Shown: positions 8,814 to 16,776 of the stretch, piece by piece
How positions within the stretch are numbered: position 1 is the stretch's first letter
How the letters are laid out: each line of letters starts with the position of its first letter
DNA from: Bacteroidaceae bacterium
GTDB lineage: Bacteria > Bacteroidota > Bacteroidia > Bacteroidales > Bacteroidaceae
Assembly: GCA_017619335.1 (NCBI GenBank)
Contig: JAFZSP010000041.1
Span: 1-56,091 of the forward strand
Direction: 5' to 3'
DNA: 56,091 nucleotides
Position numbers and translations under genes: made by a program
Notes under the pieces: model-generated
Databases searched by the model: none
What the model was told of the DNA's origin: nothing
The model's input: the letters and a program-made list of their open reading frames with translations, nothing else

Positions 8814-8850
8814 GAGGTTGTGAGGTTGAGAGGTTGTGAGGACAAAAGTA
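8814..8850 (-). promoter_or_regulatory. pepP leader: octamer repeats and -7 element
   Basis: Minus-strand TACTTTTG at 8843-8850 fits TAnnTTTG. Between it and the ATG are about three copies of the 8-mer TGAGGTTG (plus-strand sense), one of the leader repeats in this window. Confidence 0.5.
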
Positions 8851-8963
8851 GTAATAAATCTTCAATTGGCCATTGAGATTTGGCTTTTTCTCGATTTCTG
8901 CGGTGCTTTTTGGGCAAAAAAAGGAAAAAAGAGCCGGAAAAAGAAAATATTTTCGCATAATGA

Positions 8964-8994
8964 ATTGTCAATTGTGAATAATTCACTACTTTTG
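8964..8994 (+). promoter_or_regulatory. mdh promoter
   Basis: ATTG at 8964-8967 and TACTTTTG at 8987-8994 are 19 bp apart, matching the Bacteroidetes -33/-7 arrangement. The transcript would have a leader of about 55 nt before the ATG at 9057. Confidence 0.7.
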
Positions 8995-9056
8995 CCCTGC
9001 AATAACTCAAAAAACCAATAAACACTATCTATTTAAACTTCAAAACTTACAAGAAA

Positions 9057-10055
9057 ATGAATTTCCTGACAAATGACAAGCTTGTGATTGTGGGTGCTGG
9101 TGGTGCCATCGGTTCAACCATGGTTCAGACCGCTCTGACGATGAACCTCACCCCGAACGTGTGTCTCTATGATGTCTATGCACCCGCCATGGAGGGCGTA
9201 ATGGAAGAAATGTTCCACTGCGGCTACGACGGCGTGAACCTCACCGCTACCACTGACGTGGCCGAGGCTTTCAAGGATGCTAAGTACATTATTTCCAGCG
9301 GCGGCGCTCCCCGTAAGGCTGGTATGACTCGCGAAGACCTGCTGGCCGGCAACTGCAAGATTGCAGAAGAACTGGGCAAGAACATCAAGCAGTACTGCCC
9401 CGACGTGAAGCACGTGGTCATCATCTTCAACCCCGCCGATCTCACCGGTCTGGTCACCCTGCTCTACAGCGGCTTGAAGCCCGGACAGGTGACGACCCTG
9501 GCTGCGCTGGACAGCACACGTCTGCAGAGCGCACTGGCCAAGAAGTTTGGTGTGAAGCAGTACGAGGTCACCGGCTGCGCCACTTACGGTGGTCACGGTG
9601 AACAGATGGCAGTCTTCGGCAGCGCCGTGAAGGTCGCTGGCAAGCCCCTGAGCGAACTCATCGGCACCCCTGCCTGCTCCGAAGAGGAGTGGGAGCAGTT
9701 GAAGGTGGATGTTACCAAGGGCGGTGCCAAGATCATTGAGCTTCGCGGACGCAGCTCCTGGCAGAGCCCGGCTTACTGCTCTGTGGAGATGATCCGTGCT
9801 ATTATGGGAGGCGAAGCATTCCGCTGGCCCGCTGGCACATACGTCTCCAACGAGAAGTACAACCACATTATGATGGCTATGGATACCAAGCTCGACACCA
9901 ATGGCTGCACCTACAAGATGCCCGTGGGCACACCCGAGGAAATGGCCAAGTTGGATCAGAGCTATGCACACCTCTGCAAGATGCGTGACGAGCTGGTGAC
10001 ACTGAATATCGTGCCTCCCATCAGCGAGTGGAGCAAGATCAATCCCAATCTTTGA
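9057..10055 (+). CDS. mdh: Malate dehydrogenase
   Basis: 332 residues. It interconverts malate and oxaloacetate with NAD in the reductive or oxidative TCA branch. The Rossmann loop GAGGAIG is at residues 13-19, and Asp39 at the end of beta-2 (CLYDVY) favours NAD over NADP. Substrate-binding Arg86 and Arg92 lie in GGAPRKAGMTREDLL, and Asn125 in FNPADL. Asp152/Arg155 (LDSTRLQ) and the catalytic His180 (YGGHGEQMAVF) complete the active site. Codon use is strongly biased, as expected of a highly expressed gene. It has its own promoter (8964-8994) and a strong intrinsic terminator (10080-10141), so it is monocistronic. Confidence 0.95.
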   Translation: MNFLTNDKLVIVGAGGAIGSTMVQTALTMNLTPNVCLYDVYAPAMEGVMEEMFHCGYDGVNLTATTDVAEAFKDAKYIISSGGAPRKAGMTREDLLAGNCKIAEELGKNIKQYCPDVKHVVIIFNPADLTGLVTLLYSGLKPGQVTTLAALDSTRLQSALAKKFGVKQYEVTGCATYGGHGEQMAVFGSAVKVAGKPLSELIGTPACSEEEWEQLKVDVTKGGAKIIELRGRSSWQSPAYCSVEMIRAIMGGEAFRWPAGTYVSNEKYNHIMMAMDTKLDTNGCTYKMPVGTPEEMAKLDQSYAHLCKMRDELVTLNIVPPISEWSKINPNL

Positions 10056-10079
10056 ACAAGATTAAGTAATTGAAGTACA

Positions 10080-10141
10080 GAAACATTGAAAGACACCTTT
10101 GGGCACACAATGCACAAAAGTTCTTTCAATGTTTCTTTTTT
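10080..10141 (+). terminator. mdh intrinsic terminator
   Basis: Perfect 14-bp stem GAAACATTGAAAGA (10080-10093) / TCTTTCAATGTTTC (10122-10135) with a 28-nt loop and then six T. Confidence 0.85.
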
Positions 10142-10149
10142 ACCTCCCC

Positions 10150-10184
10150 AACCCTTAACCATTAACCCTTAACCATCAACCACA
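10150..10184. repeat. Heptamer repeats (AACCCTT / AACCATT)
   Basis: Five 7-bp units, alternating AACCCTT, AACCATT, AACCCTT, AACCATC and AACCACA, run directly into the start codon of the GH95 gene. No -7 element was found between the mdh terminator and this gene. Confidence 0.8.
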
Positions 10185-10185
10185 A

Positions 10186-13100
10186 ATGCGCCTCTCTTTC
10201 TCCCTCCTCCTGCTGACCCTCTTCAGCATGGTGGCAACGGCTCAGACGTTGCCCACTTTCAGCACTGATGACGCTGAAACTTGGTATTTCATCCAGTTCC
10301 GCAATGGCGAGGCCGCCCTGATGGACTACGGCGAAGCCAAGAATCTCCAGACTGCCGAGATTGACAAGAGCAACCAGGCACAGCGATGGAAAATCGTGGG
10401 CACACAGAACGACTGCGAGATTATCGGTTCCTCAGGACGCCACATCTACTATAACGGCAGCCGGTTCGCCGCCTCCGCCTCCAAGACTGGCCACCTCCGA
10501 CTCGTGGCCACCAACAACGCCACCTACAAGCCTGCCTGGGAGATTCAGAACGCTGACGGCCAGTCCATGAATCAGTGGGGCGGGGCAGGAGCCGGACGGG
10601 AGTTGGGAGCCTGGAGCGCTAATGATGTCAATAATCCCCTGCTGTTCGTTGATCCTGCTGACCTGCCCGAGACCGACGTGCGTCCCAAGAAACTCACCGA
10701 GTGGGCTGTCACGGGCAGCAGTTCTTTCCGGCCCGAGAACCTCCTCACGCTCTGGTACACGCTGCCAGTGACCAAGTCCTCTGGCTCGGATGTCTGGATG
10801 GATCACGCTCTTCCTGTCGGCAACGGACAACTGGGTGCTATGGTTTATGGCGGTATCCACCAGGATATAGTGCAGTTCAACGAGAAGACCCTTTGGACCG
10901 GCTCACCCACCGTCTATAACCGTGACGGTGGCTACCAGAACTTCGGAGAACTCTATATCACCGATACCTCTGAACGATTCGGCACGGGCAGCAGCAAGGG
11001 CGTGAAAGACTATGTACGCACGCTGGACCTCACCACAGCCACTGCCACCGCAGAGTGGAAATCCACCGACAAGAGCGTCACCTTCCGCCGGGAATACATT
11101 GTTTCCTACCCAGATCAGGTGATCGCAGTTCACCTCACCGCTTCCCAGCCTGGACAGCTCTGCCAGCATTTCCGTCTGTGGAACGCACAGAAACTGAAGG
11201 GCACCTGTGCCAACGCCGAGGCTACCTTCTCCGGCAAGCTACAGGTGGTCAGCTACAACGCTCGAATGAAGGTTATCGCTCAGGGCGGCACCACCACTAC
11301 CGACGATGAGGGCGTCACTGTGACAGATGCCGATGAGATTCTGGTGCTCATCGCTGCAGGCACCGACTACGACCCTGTGGCACAGGGGTTTGTCAGCGGG
11401 ACAGACCAGTTGGCAACACGCATTCAAGCCACCGTCAATGCTGCAGCACAGAAATCATGGCAGACCATCTATGATGCCCACTTGGCAGACTATACGCCCT
11501 TCTTTGACCGCTGCCGACTGGAGCTGGACAAGGCCGTGAACACCAAGCCCACCAATAAGCTTATCGACACCTACGCCACGCTCACGACAAAGACTGGCAT
11601 CACACGCTCGGCCGATGCACGTCAGCTGGAACAGCTCTACTTCCACTACGGACGTTACCTGCTCATTGCTTCCAGCCGGGGACTGGACCTGCCCAACAAC
11701 CTGCAAGGCATCTGGAACCACAAGAACAACCCGCCCTGGTGTTCTGATATTCACGCGAACATCAACATCCAGATGAACTACTGGCCCGCCGAGAACACTG
11801 GCTTGCCAGAGATGCACGAGAAGTACCTCAACTACCTTTATAATATGGCACTTGTGCAGCCCGTCTGGCGCAACTATGCAACGGGCAGCGGCTCCGACGG
11901 TCGTTTCCTGCACCACAAGAACGGTTGGGCCTGTTACACAGAGAACAACATCTTCGGATGCTGCACAGACTGGATGGCTGCCAACTATCCCGAGGCAGGA
12001 GCCTGGAGTGCCGACCATCTGTGGCAGCACTACCGCTACACGCTGGACCGTGACTTCCTGCGTAACAAGGCGTTACCCGTGATGCTCACGGCCGTGCAGC
12101 TGTGGATGGAACGCCTGCAGAAAGCCGACGACAGCACTTGGGAGTGCCCCAACGAGTTCTCACCCGAACACGGGCCCGTGGAGAACGGAACGGCCCACAG
12201 CCAGCAGATTGTATGGAATCTTTTTGACGAGACACTGCGCGCCATTGAATTATTAGAACTCTCCGAAGAAGAGGTCAAGGCAATCCTCACTCCTTTCACC
12301 CGAGGAACAGTGCCTGACAATTTTGTGGCGCAAATGCGGGAGAAATTTGAACACTTGGACAACGGACTTCACACGGAGTTTTATGACGGCTGCTTCGGTA
12401 CGAACTTCCGAGGCGTGCGCAAGAATGAGGAGATTCTTCGTGAATGGAAATACACCACTTTCTCCAAAGGCAACGGCACAGAACAGGGCCACCGACACCT
12501 CAGTCATTTCATGGCGCTTTATCCCTTTGCCAATCTGCCAGCCTCCAATTATTACTACAAGCCAGCCGTGCGTAGTCTGATGCTTCGCGGACTGGCCTCC
12601 ACGGGATGGTCTATGGGCTGGAAGATGAATCTCTGGGCACGCGCCCTGCAGCCCGACCAGTGCGTGGAACTCTTCCGCCTGGCCTTCAAGCACAGTACCA
12701 GCTACGCCACCGATGAGACAAAGGGAGGTGTTTATTACAACCTCTTTGACTCCCATGCTCCCTTCCAGATTGACGGCAACTTCGGCATCACTGCCGGCAT
12801 CGCAGAAATGCTCCTCCAGAGTTACACCGACGTACTCCAGCTGTTGCCGGCACTCCCCTACATCTGGCCCAAGGGCAGCATCAGAGGACTCCGCGCCGTG
12901 GGAGGATTCGAGGTTGATGAAGAATGGGAGAACAGCACCCTCACCCGGGCTACCATCCGCAGCCTGAAGGGGCAAACGGCGCGTGTGGCCTATCCGAATA
13001 TTGAGAAAGCCACCGTCTGCACTGCCGACGGCACGCCCGTGACTCTGGAAGAGGCGCTGACGCCCGGCCAGGTGACCTTCCCCACCACCGAAGGCACCAC

Positions 13101-13272
13101 CTATGTAATATCTATGCCAGAAACAGACGATGCCATTCGTGCGACCTCAAAAAACGTACAACGCTCTGAGCGCTATGATCTCAATGGTCGTCCGCTGGCC
13201 AACAACAAAAGCTACGGAAAAGCCCGAGGACTCTACGTCCAAGCTGGACGCAAAGTCATTCAAGGCAATTAA
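10186..13272 (+). CDS. GH95 glycosidase (alpha-L-fucosidase type) with N-terminal lectin-like domain
   Basis: 1028 residues, signal peptide ending near TAQ (20). Residues about 30-160 resemble a ricin-type beta-trefoil (WYFIQF, QRWKIVG, WEIQN, LLFVD). From about 190 it is a GH95 inverting glycosidase: [21 protein letters not shown] and NLQGIWN are family hallmarks. By analogy with Bifidobacterium AfcA, the catalytic set is Asn525 and Asn527 in [10 protein letters not shown], the acid Glu661 in EFSPEHG, and Asp863 in [10 protein letters not shown]. The family mostly removes alpha-1,2-L-fucose, some members alpha-L-galactose. The C-terminus ([11 protein letters not shown]...[10 protein letters not shown]) is the short tail seen on many Prevotella secreted proteins, possibly a sorting signal. 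Convergent with metF; they are 9 bp apart. Confidence 0.9.
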   Translation: MRLSFSLLLLTLFSMVATAQTLPTFSTDDAETWYFIQFRNGEAALMDYGEAKNLQTAEIDKSNQAQRWKIVGTQNDCEIIGSSGRHIYYNGSRFAASASKTGHLRLVATNNATYKPAWEIQNADGQSMNQWGGAGAGRELGAWSANDVNNPLLFVDPADLPETDVRPKKLTEWAVTGSSSFRPENLLTLWYTLPVTKSSGSDVWMDHALPVGNGQLGAMVYGGIHQDIVQFNEKTLWTGSPTVYNRDGGYQNFGELYITDTSERFGTGSSKGVKDYVRTLDLTTATATAEWKSTDKSVTFRREYIVSYPDQVIAVHLTASQPGQLCQHFRLWNAQKLKGTCANAEATFSGKLQVVSYNARMKVIAQGGTTTTDDEGVTVTDADEILVLIAAGTDYDPVAQGFVSGTDQLATRIQATVNAAAQKSWQTIYDAHLADYTPFFDRCRLELDKAVNTKPTNKLIDTYATLTTKTGITRSADARQLEQLYFHYGRYLLIASSRGLDLPNNLQGIWNHKNNPPWCSDIHANINIQMNYWPAENTGLPEMHEKYLNYLYNMALVQPVWRNYATGSGSDGRFLHHKNGWACYTENNIFGCCTDWMAANYPEAGAWSADHLWQHYRYTLDRDFLRNKALPVMLTAVQLWMERLQKADDSTWECPNEFSPEHGPVENGTAHSQQIVWNLFDETLRAIELLELSEEEVKAILTPFTRGTVPDNFVAQMREKFEHLDNGLHTEFYDGCFGTNFRGVRKNEEILREWKYTTFSKGNGTEQGHRHLSHFMALYPFANLPASNYYYKPAVRSLMLRGLASTGWSMGWKMNLWARALQPDQCVELFRLAFKHSTSYATDETKGGVYYNLFDSHAPFQIDGNFGITAGIAEMLLQSYTDVLQLLPALPYIWPKGSIRGLRAVGGFEVDEEWENSTLTRATIRSLKGQTARVAYPNIEKATVCTADGTPVTLEEALTPGQVTFPTTEGTTYVISMPETDDAIRATSKNVQRSERYDLNGRPLANNKSYGKARGLYVQAGRKVIQGN

Positions 13273-13281
13273 AACTCATCC

Positions 13282-14241
13282 TCAATAGATGGTTTCGGCG
13301 ATTTTCCGGATGCTGTCTGTGGCGCTGAGTGTGTAGAAATGCAGACTGGTGATGCCGTGACTGATGAGGTCGCGGCATTGCTGTATGCCCCATTCGATAC
13401 CCACATGCTTCACCTCCTCATCCGTCTTGCAGCGGCGCAGCTCCTCACTGAGTTCAAAGGGCAGGTCGCAGCGGAAGGTCTTGGGGACAGAGGCGAGCTG
13501 GGTGAGTTTGGTCAGCGGCTTCAAGCCCGGAATAATAGGGATGGTGACGCCGGCTGCGCGAGCCTGTCGCAGGAAGGTATAGAATTTCTCATTGTCATAG
13601 AACAACTGAGTGATGGCCACCTTGGCGCCGCGCCGCTGTTTCTCCAAGAGTACTCGGATGTCGCTTTCTAAATTGGGCGCCTCCTCGTGCTTCTCGGGGT
13701 AACAGGCTACTCCGAAGTCAAAGGGCACGCCTGGCATCTTCATCGCTGTGCCGTCGGCAAAGAAACCTTCGTTGAAGCGGTTCACCTGGTCGATGAGCTC
13801 CAGCGCGTGGGTGTATCCACCCGGCGTAGGCTGGTACATACTTTCCTCGCGGGCCTTGTCGCCACGCAGCAGGAAGACGTCCGAGATACCCAAAAACTGC
13901 AAGTCCAGCAGTGCATACTCAATGTCCTGCATCGTGCTGCCCGAGCACACCAAGTGTGGAATCACAGGGATTCCCCACCGCTGTTGGATGGCGGCGGCGA
14001 TGGCAATGGTTCCTGGGCGGCGGCGAACACGGCTGCGCTCTACCAGCCCGCCTTCCAACTCGCGATAGACATACTCAGCCCTATGCGTGGTGATATTGAT
14101 GTGTCGTGGATGGAACGGTGCCAGGGTCTCAATCGTCTGGAACAGTGATCCTGTGCCGGTCCCTTTCAGCGGCGGCAGCACCTCAAACGAGAACCCCACC
14201 GCTGCTGTGGCAGTATTTTCATTATACAGTTGTCCGATCAT
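13282..14241 (-). CDS. metF: Methylenetetrahydrofolate reductase
   Basis: 319 residues, the usual size of bacterial MetF. It reduces 5,10-methylene-THF to 5-methyl-THF with FAD, feeding methionine synthesis. The TIM-barrel landmarks are visible: catalytic Glu20 in FSFEVLPPL, NITTHRAEY, HLVCSG, LLRGDKA, and the FAD/substrate segment GVACYPEKHEEAPN. ITQLFYDNEKFYTF and PIIPGLKPLT follow near the end. A TACCTTTG element lies 23 bp upstream of the ATG on the minus strand. Monocistronic as far as can be seen; the next gene upstream on this strand is the exopolysaccharide operon, 182 bp away. Confidence 0.95.
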   Translation of the reverse strand: MIGQLYNENTATAAVGFSFEVLPPLKGTGTGSLFQTIETLAPFHPRHINITTHRAEYVYRELEGGLVERSRVRRRPGTIAIAAAIQQRWGIPVIPHLVCSGSTMQDIEYALLDLQFLGISDVFLLRGDKAREESMYQPTPGGYTHALELIDQVNRFNEGFFADGTAMKMPGVPFDFGVACYPEKHEEAPNLESDIRVLLEKQRRGAKVAITQLFYDNEKFYTFLRQARAAGVTIPIIPGLKPLTKLTQLASVPKTFRCDLPFELSEELRRCKTDEEVKHVGIEWGIQQCRDLISHGITSLHFYTLSATDSIRKIAETIY

Positions 14242-14263
14242 TTCTTTTCTGTGTTTTGCGCTG

Positions 14264-14271
14264 CAAAGGTA
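14264..14271 (-). promoter_or_regulatory. metF -7 element
   Basis: Minus-strand TACCTTTG, an exact TAnnTTTG match, 23 bp before the start codon. No convincing -33 TTG was found. Confidence 0.55.
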
Positions 14272-14423
14272 ACTATTTCTTCCATCATAAAAGAAGAAAG
14301 ACGCGAAAAAATGCCACTACGCATCTTTTTCACACCCTTTTTCCCGCTTTCCCAGCCATCCTGACATACTTTGACCCAAATCCTAATGACCGATTGGGGA
14401 TTCTAAATTGCATGCCTTTCACT

Positions 14424-14990
14424 TCATGGAGTCGGTTGGCTTCCTGGCTGACTTTCCTCTCTCTGTTCTTCTTGCGGAGCGATGTTGCCTTCTGTGTAAT
14501 AGCCTTTCTGGGCGGTGGTGCCATCAACGAACTCGCGGACGGAGACTTTGCGCTTGGCGTGCTCGTTCCAGAGTTGTTCGTAGTCACGTACATAGTCGGC
14601 CTTGGGAACCACGTTGGTGTCGAACTGCATTTCCACGTGTGAACTGTCACGGAAGTTGCCGTAACAATAAACGTAGTGGCAGACGTAGCCGGTGTTCTTG
14701 ATGGTGTTGAATTCCAGGTGGACGAATCCGCTCTTGTGTGGCAGGATGATGATGGGTAGTTCGTCCCGAGGGATGAGGCATCCGCAGGTGGTCTGTATCT
14801 CCTGGATGAAGAGTGGGTTTTCTGAGGTGTTCTCCACCTCGTAGGTGACGTCCATCATCTCTCCCTGGATGACGGGATAGTAATGGCGGATGGGGTCTAT
14901 GACGATGACGGAGGCAGGTTTGAGCTGCTTCTGACAGGCGGTGAGGCAGAGGAGGAGGGCGATGGTGAGGAAGCTGGCGAGTGGTCTCAT
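14424..14990 (-). CDS. DUF1573 lipoprotein, last gene of the exopolysaccharide-type operon
   Basis: 188 residues from the ATG at 14990; a longer frame from 15044 would add 18 residues encoded by GAAACTT heptamer repeats and bury the signal peptide, so I prefer the inner start. MRPLASFLTIALLLCLTACQ is a lipoprotein signal with Cys19. Residues about 40-130 form a DUF1573 immunoglobulin-like domain (VTYEVENTSENPLFIQEIQTTCGC, then LPHKSGFVHLEFNT). In Bacteroidetes such domains occur in periplasmic or surface proteins of unknown role. The hydrophilic tail is probably unstructured. It follows the DUF4838 gene by 47 bp in the same direction. Confidence 0.75.
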   Translation of the reverse strand: MRPLASFLTIALLLCLTACQKQLKPASVIVIDPIRHYYPVIQGEMMDVTYEVENTSENPLFIQEIQTTCGCLIPRDELPIIILPHKSGFVHLEFNTIKNTGYVCHYVYCYGNFRDSSHVEMQFDTNVVPKADYVRDYEQLWNEHAKRKVSVREFVDGTTAQKGYYTEGNIAPQEEQREESQPGSQPTP

Positions 14991-14995
14991 CTTGA

Positions 14996-15033
14996 CACTT
15001 GAAACTTGAATCCTGAAACTTGAAACTTGGAAA
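14996..15033. repeat. Heptamer repeats (GAAACTT)
   Basis: About five degenerate 7-bp units (GACACTT, GAAACTT, GAATCCT, GAAACTT, GAAACTT) fill the gap before the DUF1573 start. Confidence 0.75.
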
Positions 15034-15037
15034 CCTC

Positions 15038-16759
15038 TCACCATCCAGTGATTTCATCGATGGCCATGGTGCGTTCTTCTTTGTCCCGGACGATGGTGAG
15101 GACAAGGGTGCCTTCTGTGCGGAAGGGTATGGCGAATTCCACGATGGAGCGTCCGTTGATCTCATGGATGGTGGGCGGCACTATTTTGCCGAGTTCGGTG
15201 TCTCCCACGCTGATTTTGACGAGTTTGGGGATGCCGATGTGTGCCTGGACGTTGCGGACCATGGAGACGCGGATGTTGTGGAGTTCACCTGCGTTGGGGA
15301 TGGCGATGCGGAGCCAGGGGTCAGCGGAGGAGATGAGGTTGCCGCAGTGGTAGTTGTGGGGGAGTCCGCAGAGTCCGTCGGAGACGATAGAGAGGTCTGG
15401 GTAGTCGGGGTCGAGGGCGGTGAGTGCCGTCAGCGGTTTGCCCACGAGCTGGCGGTGCCGGCGCTGCTCCTCGGCGTCGGTGAGCATGGAGCGGTAGTCC
15501 TCGATGTAGTTCTCCACGCTCCAGTAGCTCTCGCTGTAGAACTTCACGCCGTCTTCGATGACGGTCTGTAGCTGTTCCAGAAGTGGACGGGCGTCCTGGA
15601 CGTTGGCATGAATGCGCATGATTTCCAGCCGTGTGAGACACATGGTGCGGTACATGAGCGAGAGCTCTTTCCGTTCGTCTCCGTTGCATCGTGGGAGGAT
15701 GCTGCGCAACTGGTCATGGAAGGTGATGAAGTCCTGCTCGGCGAGGTGACTGCGGAGGCTGTTGTTGACGCCTTCATAGAGCGGTAGCATCTTCGCTGTG
15801 GTCTGGACATAGTGCTCCTGTTTCTGCATGTAGTCGGCGATGATGTCACCGGCCACGGGATAGAGCTCGCGGCAGGCGTCCTTCAAGGCGCGTACCCAGT
15901 CGGTATCGGGATCCTTCATCAGTGCCACCAGCACACGTGTCTTCACGCGGCTGAAGGTGCTGTAATCATATCCGCTGCCGTTGAGGAAGAGGCCGCTGAC
16001 GCCGGCATCACGATAGAGCTGGAAGCGGCGCTGCATGACGGTGAAGACGGGGAACGGGGTGAAGTAGTCGTCGAAGTTACAGATGTAGTCCCAGACGTAC
16101 ATGTGGCTGGTGACGTTGGCCCATTTATTCAGCAGTGCCTTCATCTCTTCCTCACGGGTGGTGGCTTTGGCACAGAGGCTGTAGTCGATGGCACTGATGA
16201 GCACGCCCGTGTTCTCTGGCATGGGTTCTGTGGGGACGCTGCGGGTGGTGAGGTAGTTGGACGTGAAGAAGATGTGCTGTGGAAATCGTTCTGCCAGCCG
16301 GCGGATCATGCTGTTGACAGCGGGCGATGCATCGTTATAGGTGCAGCCCTTGGCGATGCAGTCGGGGCAGAGGCAGACGATGCGATTGTCATTGGGCAGG
16401 ATGGCGAAGCGGGTGGTGGTGTTGGTGTCATACTTGTCATCGATGAAGTCCACTATATACTGGAAGAGTTTCTCTGACGAGAAGCAGTACTGGTCCGTGT
16501 TCATGCGTCCTTCCACGGTGGCATAGATGGAGCGCGAGTGGTCCTTGGGCAAGATACGGCCGATATTGTGCCCCCAGATGCCCCAGTTCCGGTCCAGGTT
16601 GTGGAGTCCCAGCAGGCGTCCCTCGTCCTTGCTGTTGCCGGGCAGGTAAATGTCCCGATACTCGAAGGCGGCATCTTCATCGTTGGCGACGACTTGCTTG
16701 CAGCTGTTGAACGATGGCAGCGTGAAGGCTAAAAGAAAGAATGTGAGCAATTTCTCCAT
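15038..16759 (-). CDS. DUF4838 lipoprotein (glycosidase-like)
   Basis: 573 residues from the ATG at 16759; the frame could begin at 16804, but MEKLLTFFLLAFTLPSFNSC is a clean lipoprotein signal (Cys20). The body matches DUF4838, with GLHNLDRNWGIWG, a Cys motif CLCPDC (129-134), a YDYSTF segment, and a helical middle. This family has a TIM-barrel resembling GH67/GH20 enzymes. The last 130 residues (SDGLCGLPHNYHCGNLISS...WLRIAIP) look like a discoidin or F5/8-type carbohydrate-binding beta-sandwich. It starts 17 bp after the TPR/beta-barrel gene. In synthase-dependent exopolysaccharide systems a periplasmic glycosidase or deacetylase often trims the polymer, and this protein may do so; that is inference. 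Confidence 0.72.
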   Translation of the reverse strand: MEKLLTFFLLAFTLPSFNSCKQVVANDEDAAFEYRDIYLPGNSKDEGRLLGLHNLDRNWGIWGHNIGRILPKDHSRSIYATVEGRMNTDQYCFSSEKLFQYIVDFIDDKYDTNTTTRFAILPNDNRIVCLCPDCIAKGCTYNDASPAVNSMIRRLAERFPQHIFFTSNYLTTRSVPTEPMPENTGVLISAIDYSLCAKATTREEEMKALLNKWANVTSHMYVWDYICNFDDYFTPFPVFTVMQRRFQLYRDAGVSGLFLNGSGYDYSTFSRVKTRVLVALMKDPDTDWVRALKDACRELYPVAGDIIADYMQKQEHYVQTTAKMLPLYEGVNNSLRSHLAEQDFITFHDQLRSILPRCNGDERKELSLMYRTMCLTRLEIMRIHANVQDARPLLEQLQTVIEDGVKFYSESYWSVENYIEDYRSMLTDAEEQRRHRQLVGKPLTALTALDPDYPDLSIVSDGLCGLPHNYHCGNLISSADPWLRIAIPNAGELHNIRVSMVRNVQAHIGIPKLVKISVGDTELGKIVPPTIHEINGRSIVEFAIPFRTEGTLVLTIVRDKEERTMAIDEITGW

Positions 16760-16776
16760 AATAGTGTTATTGTGCT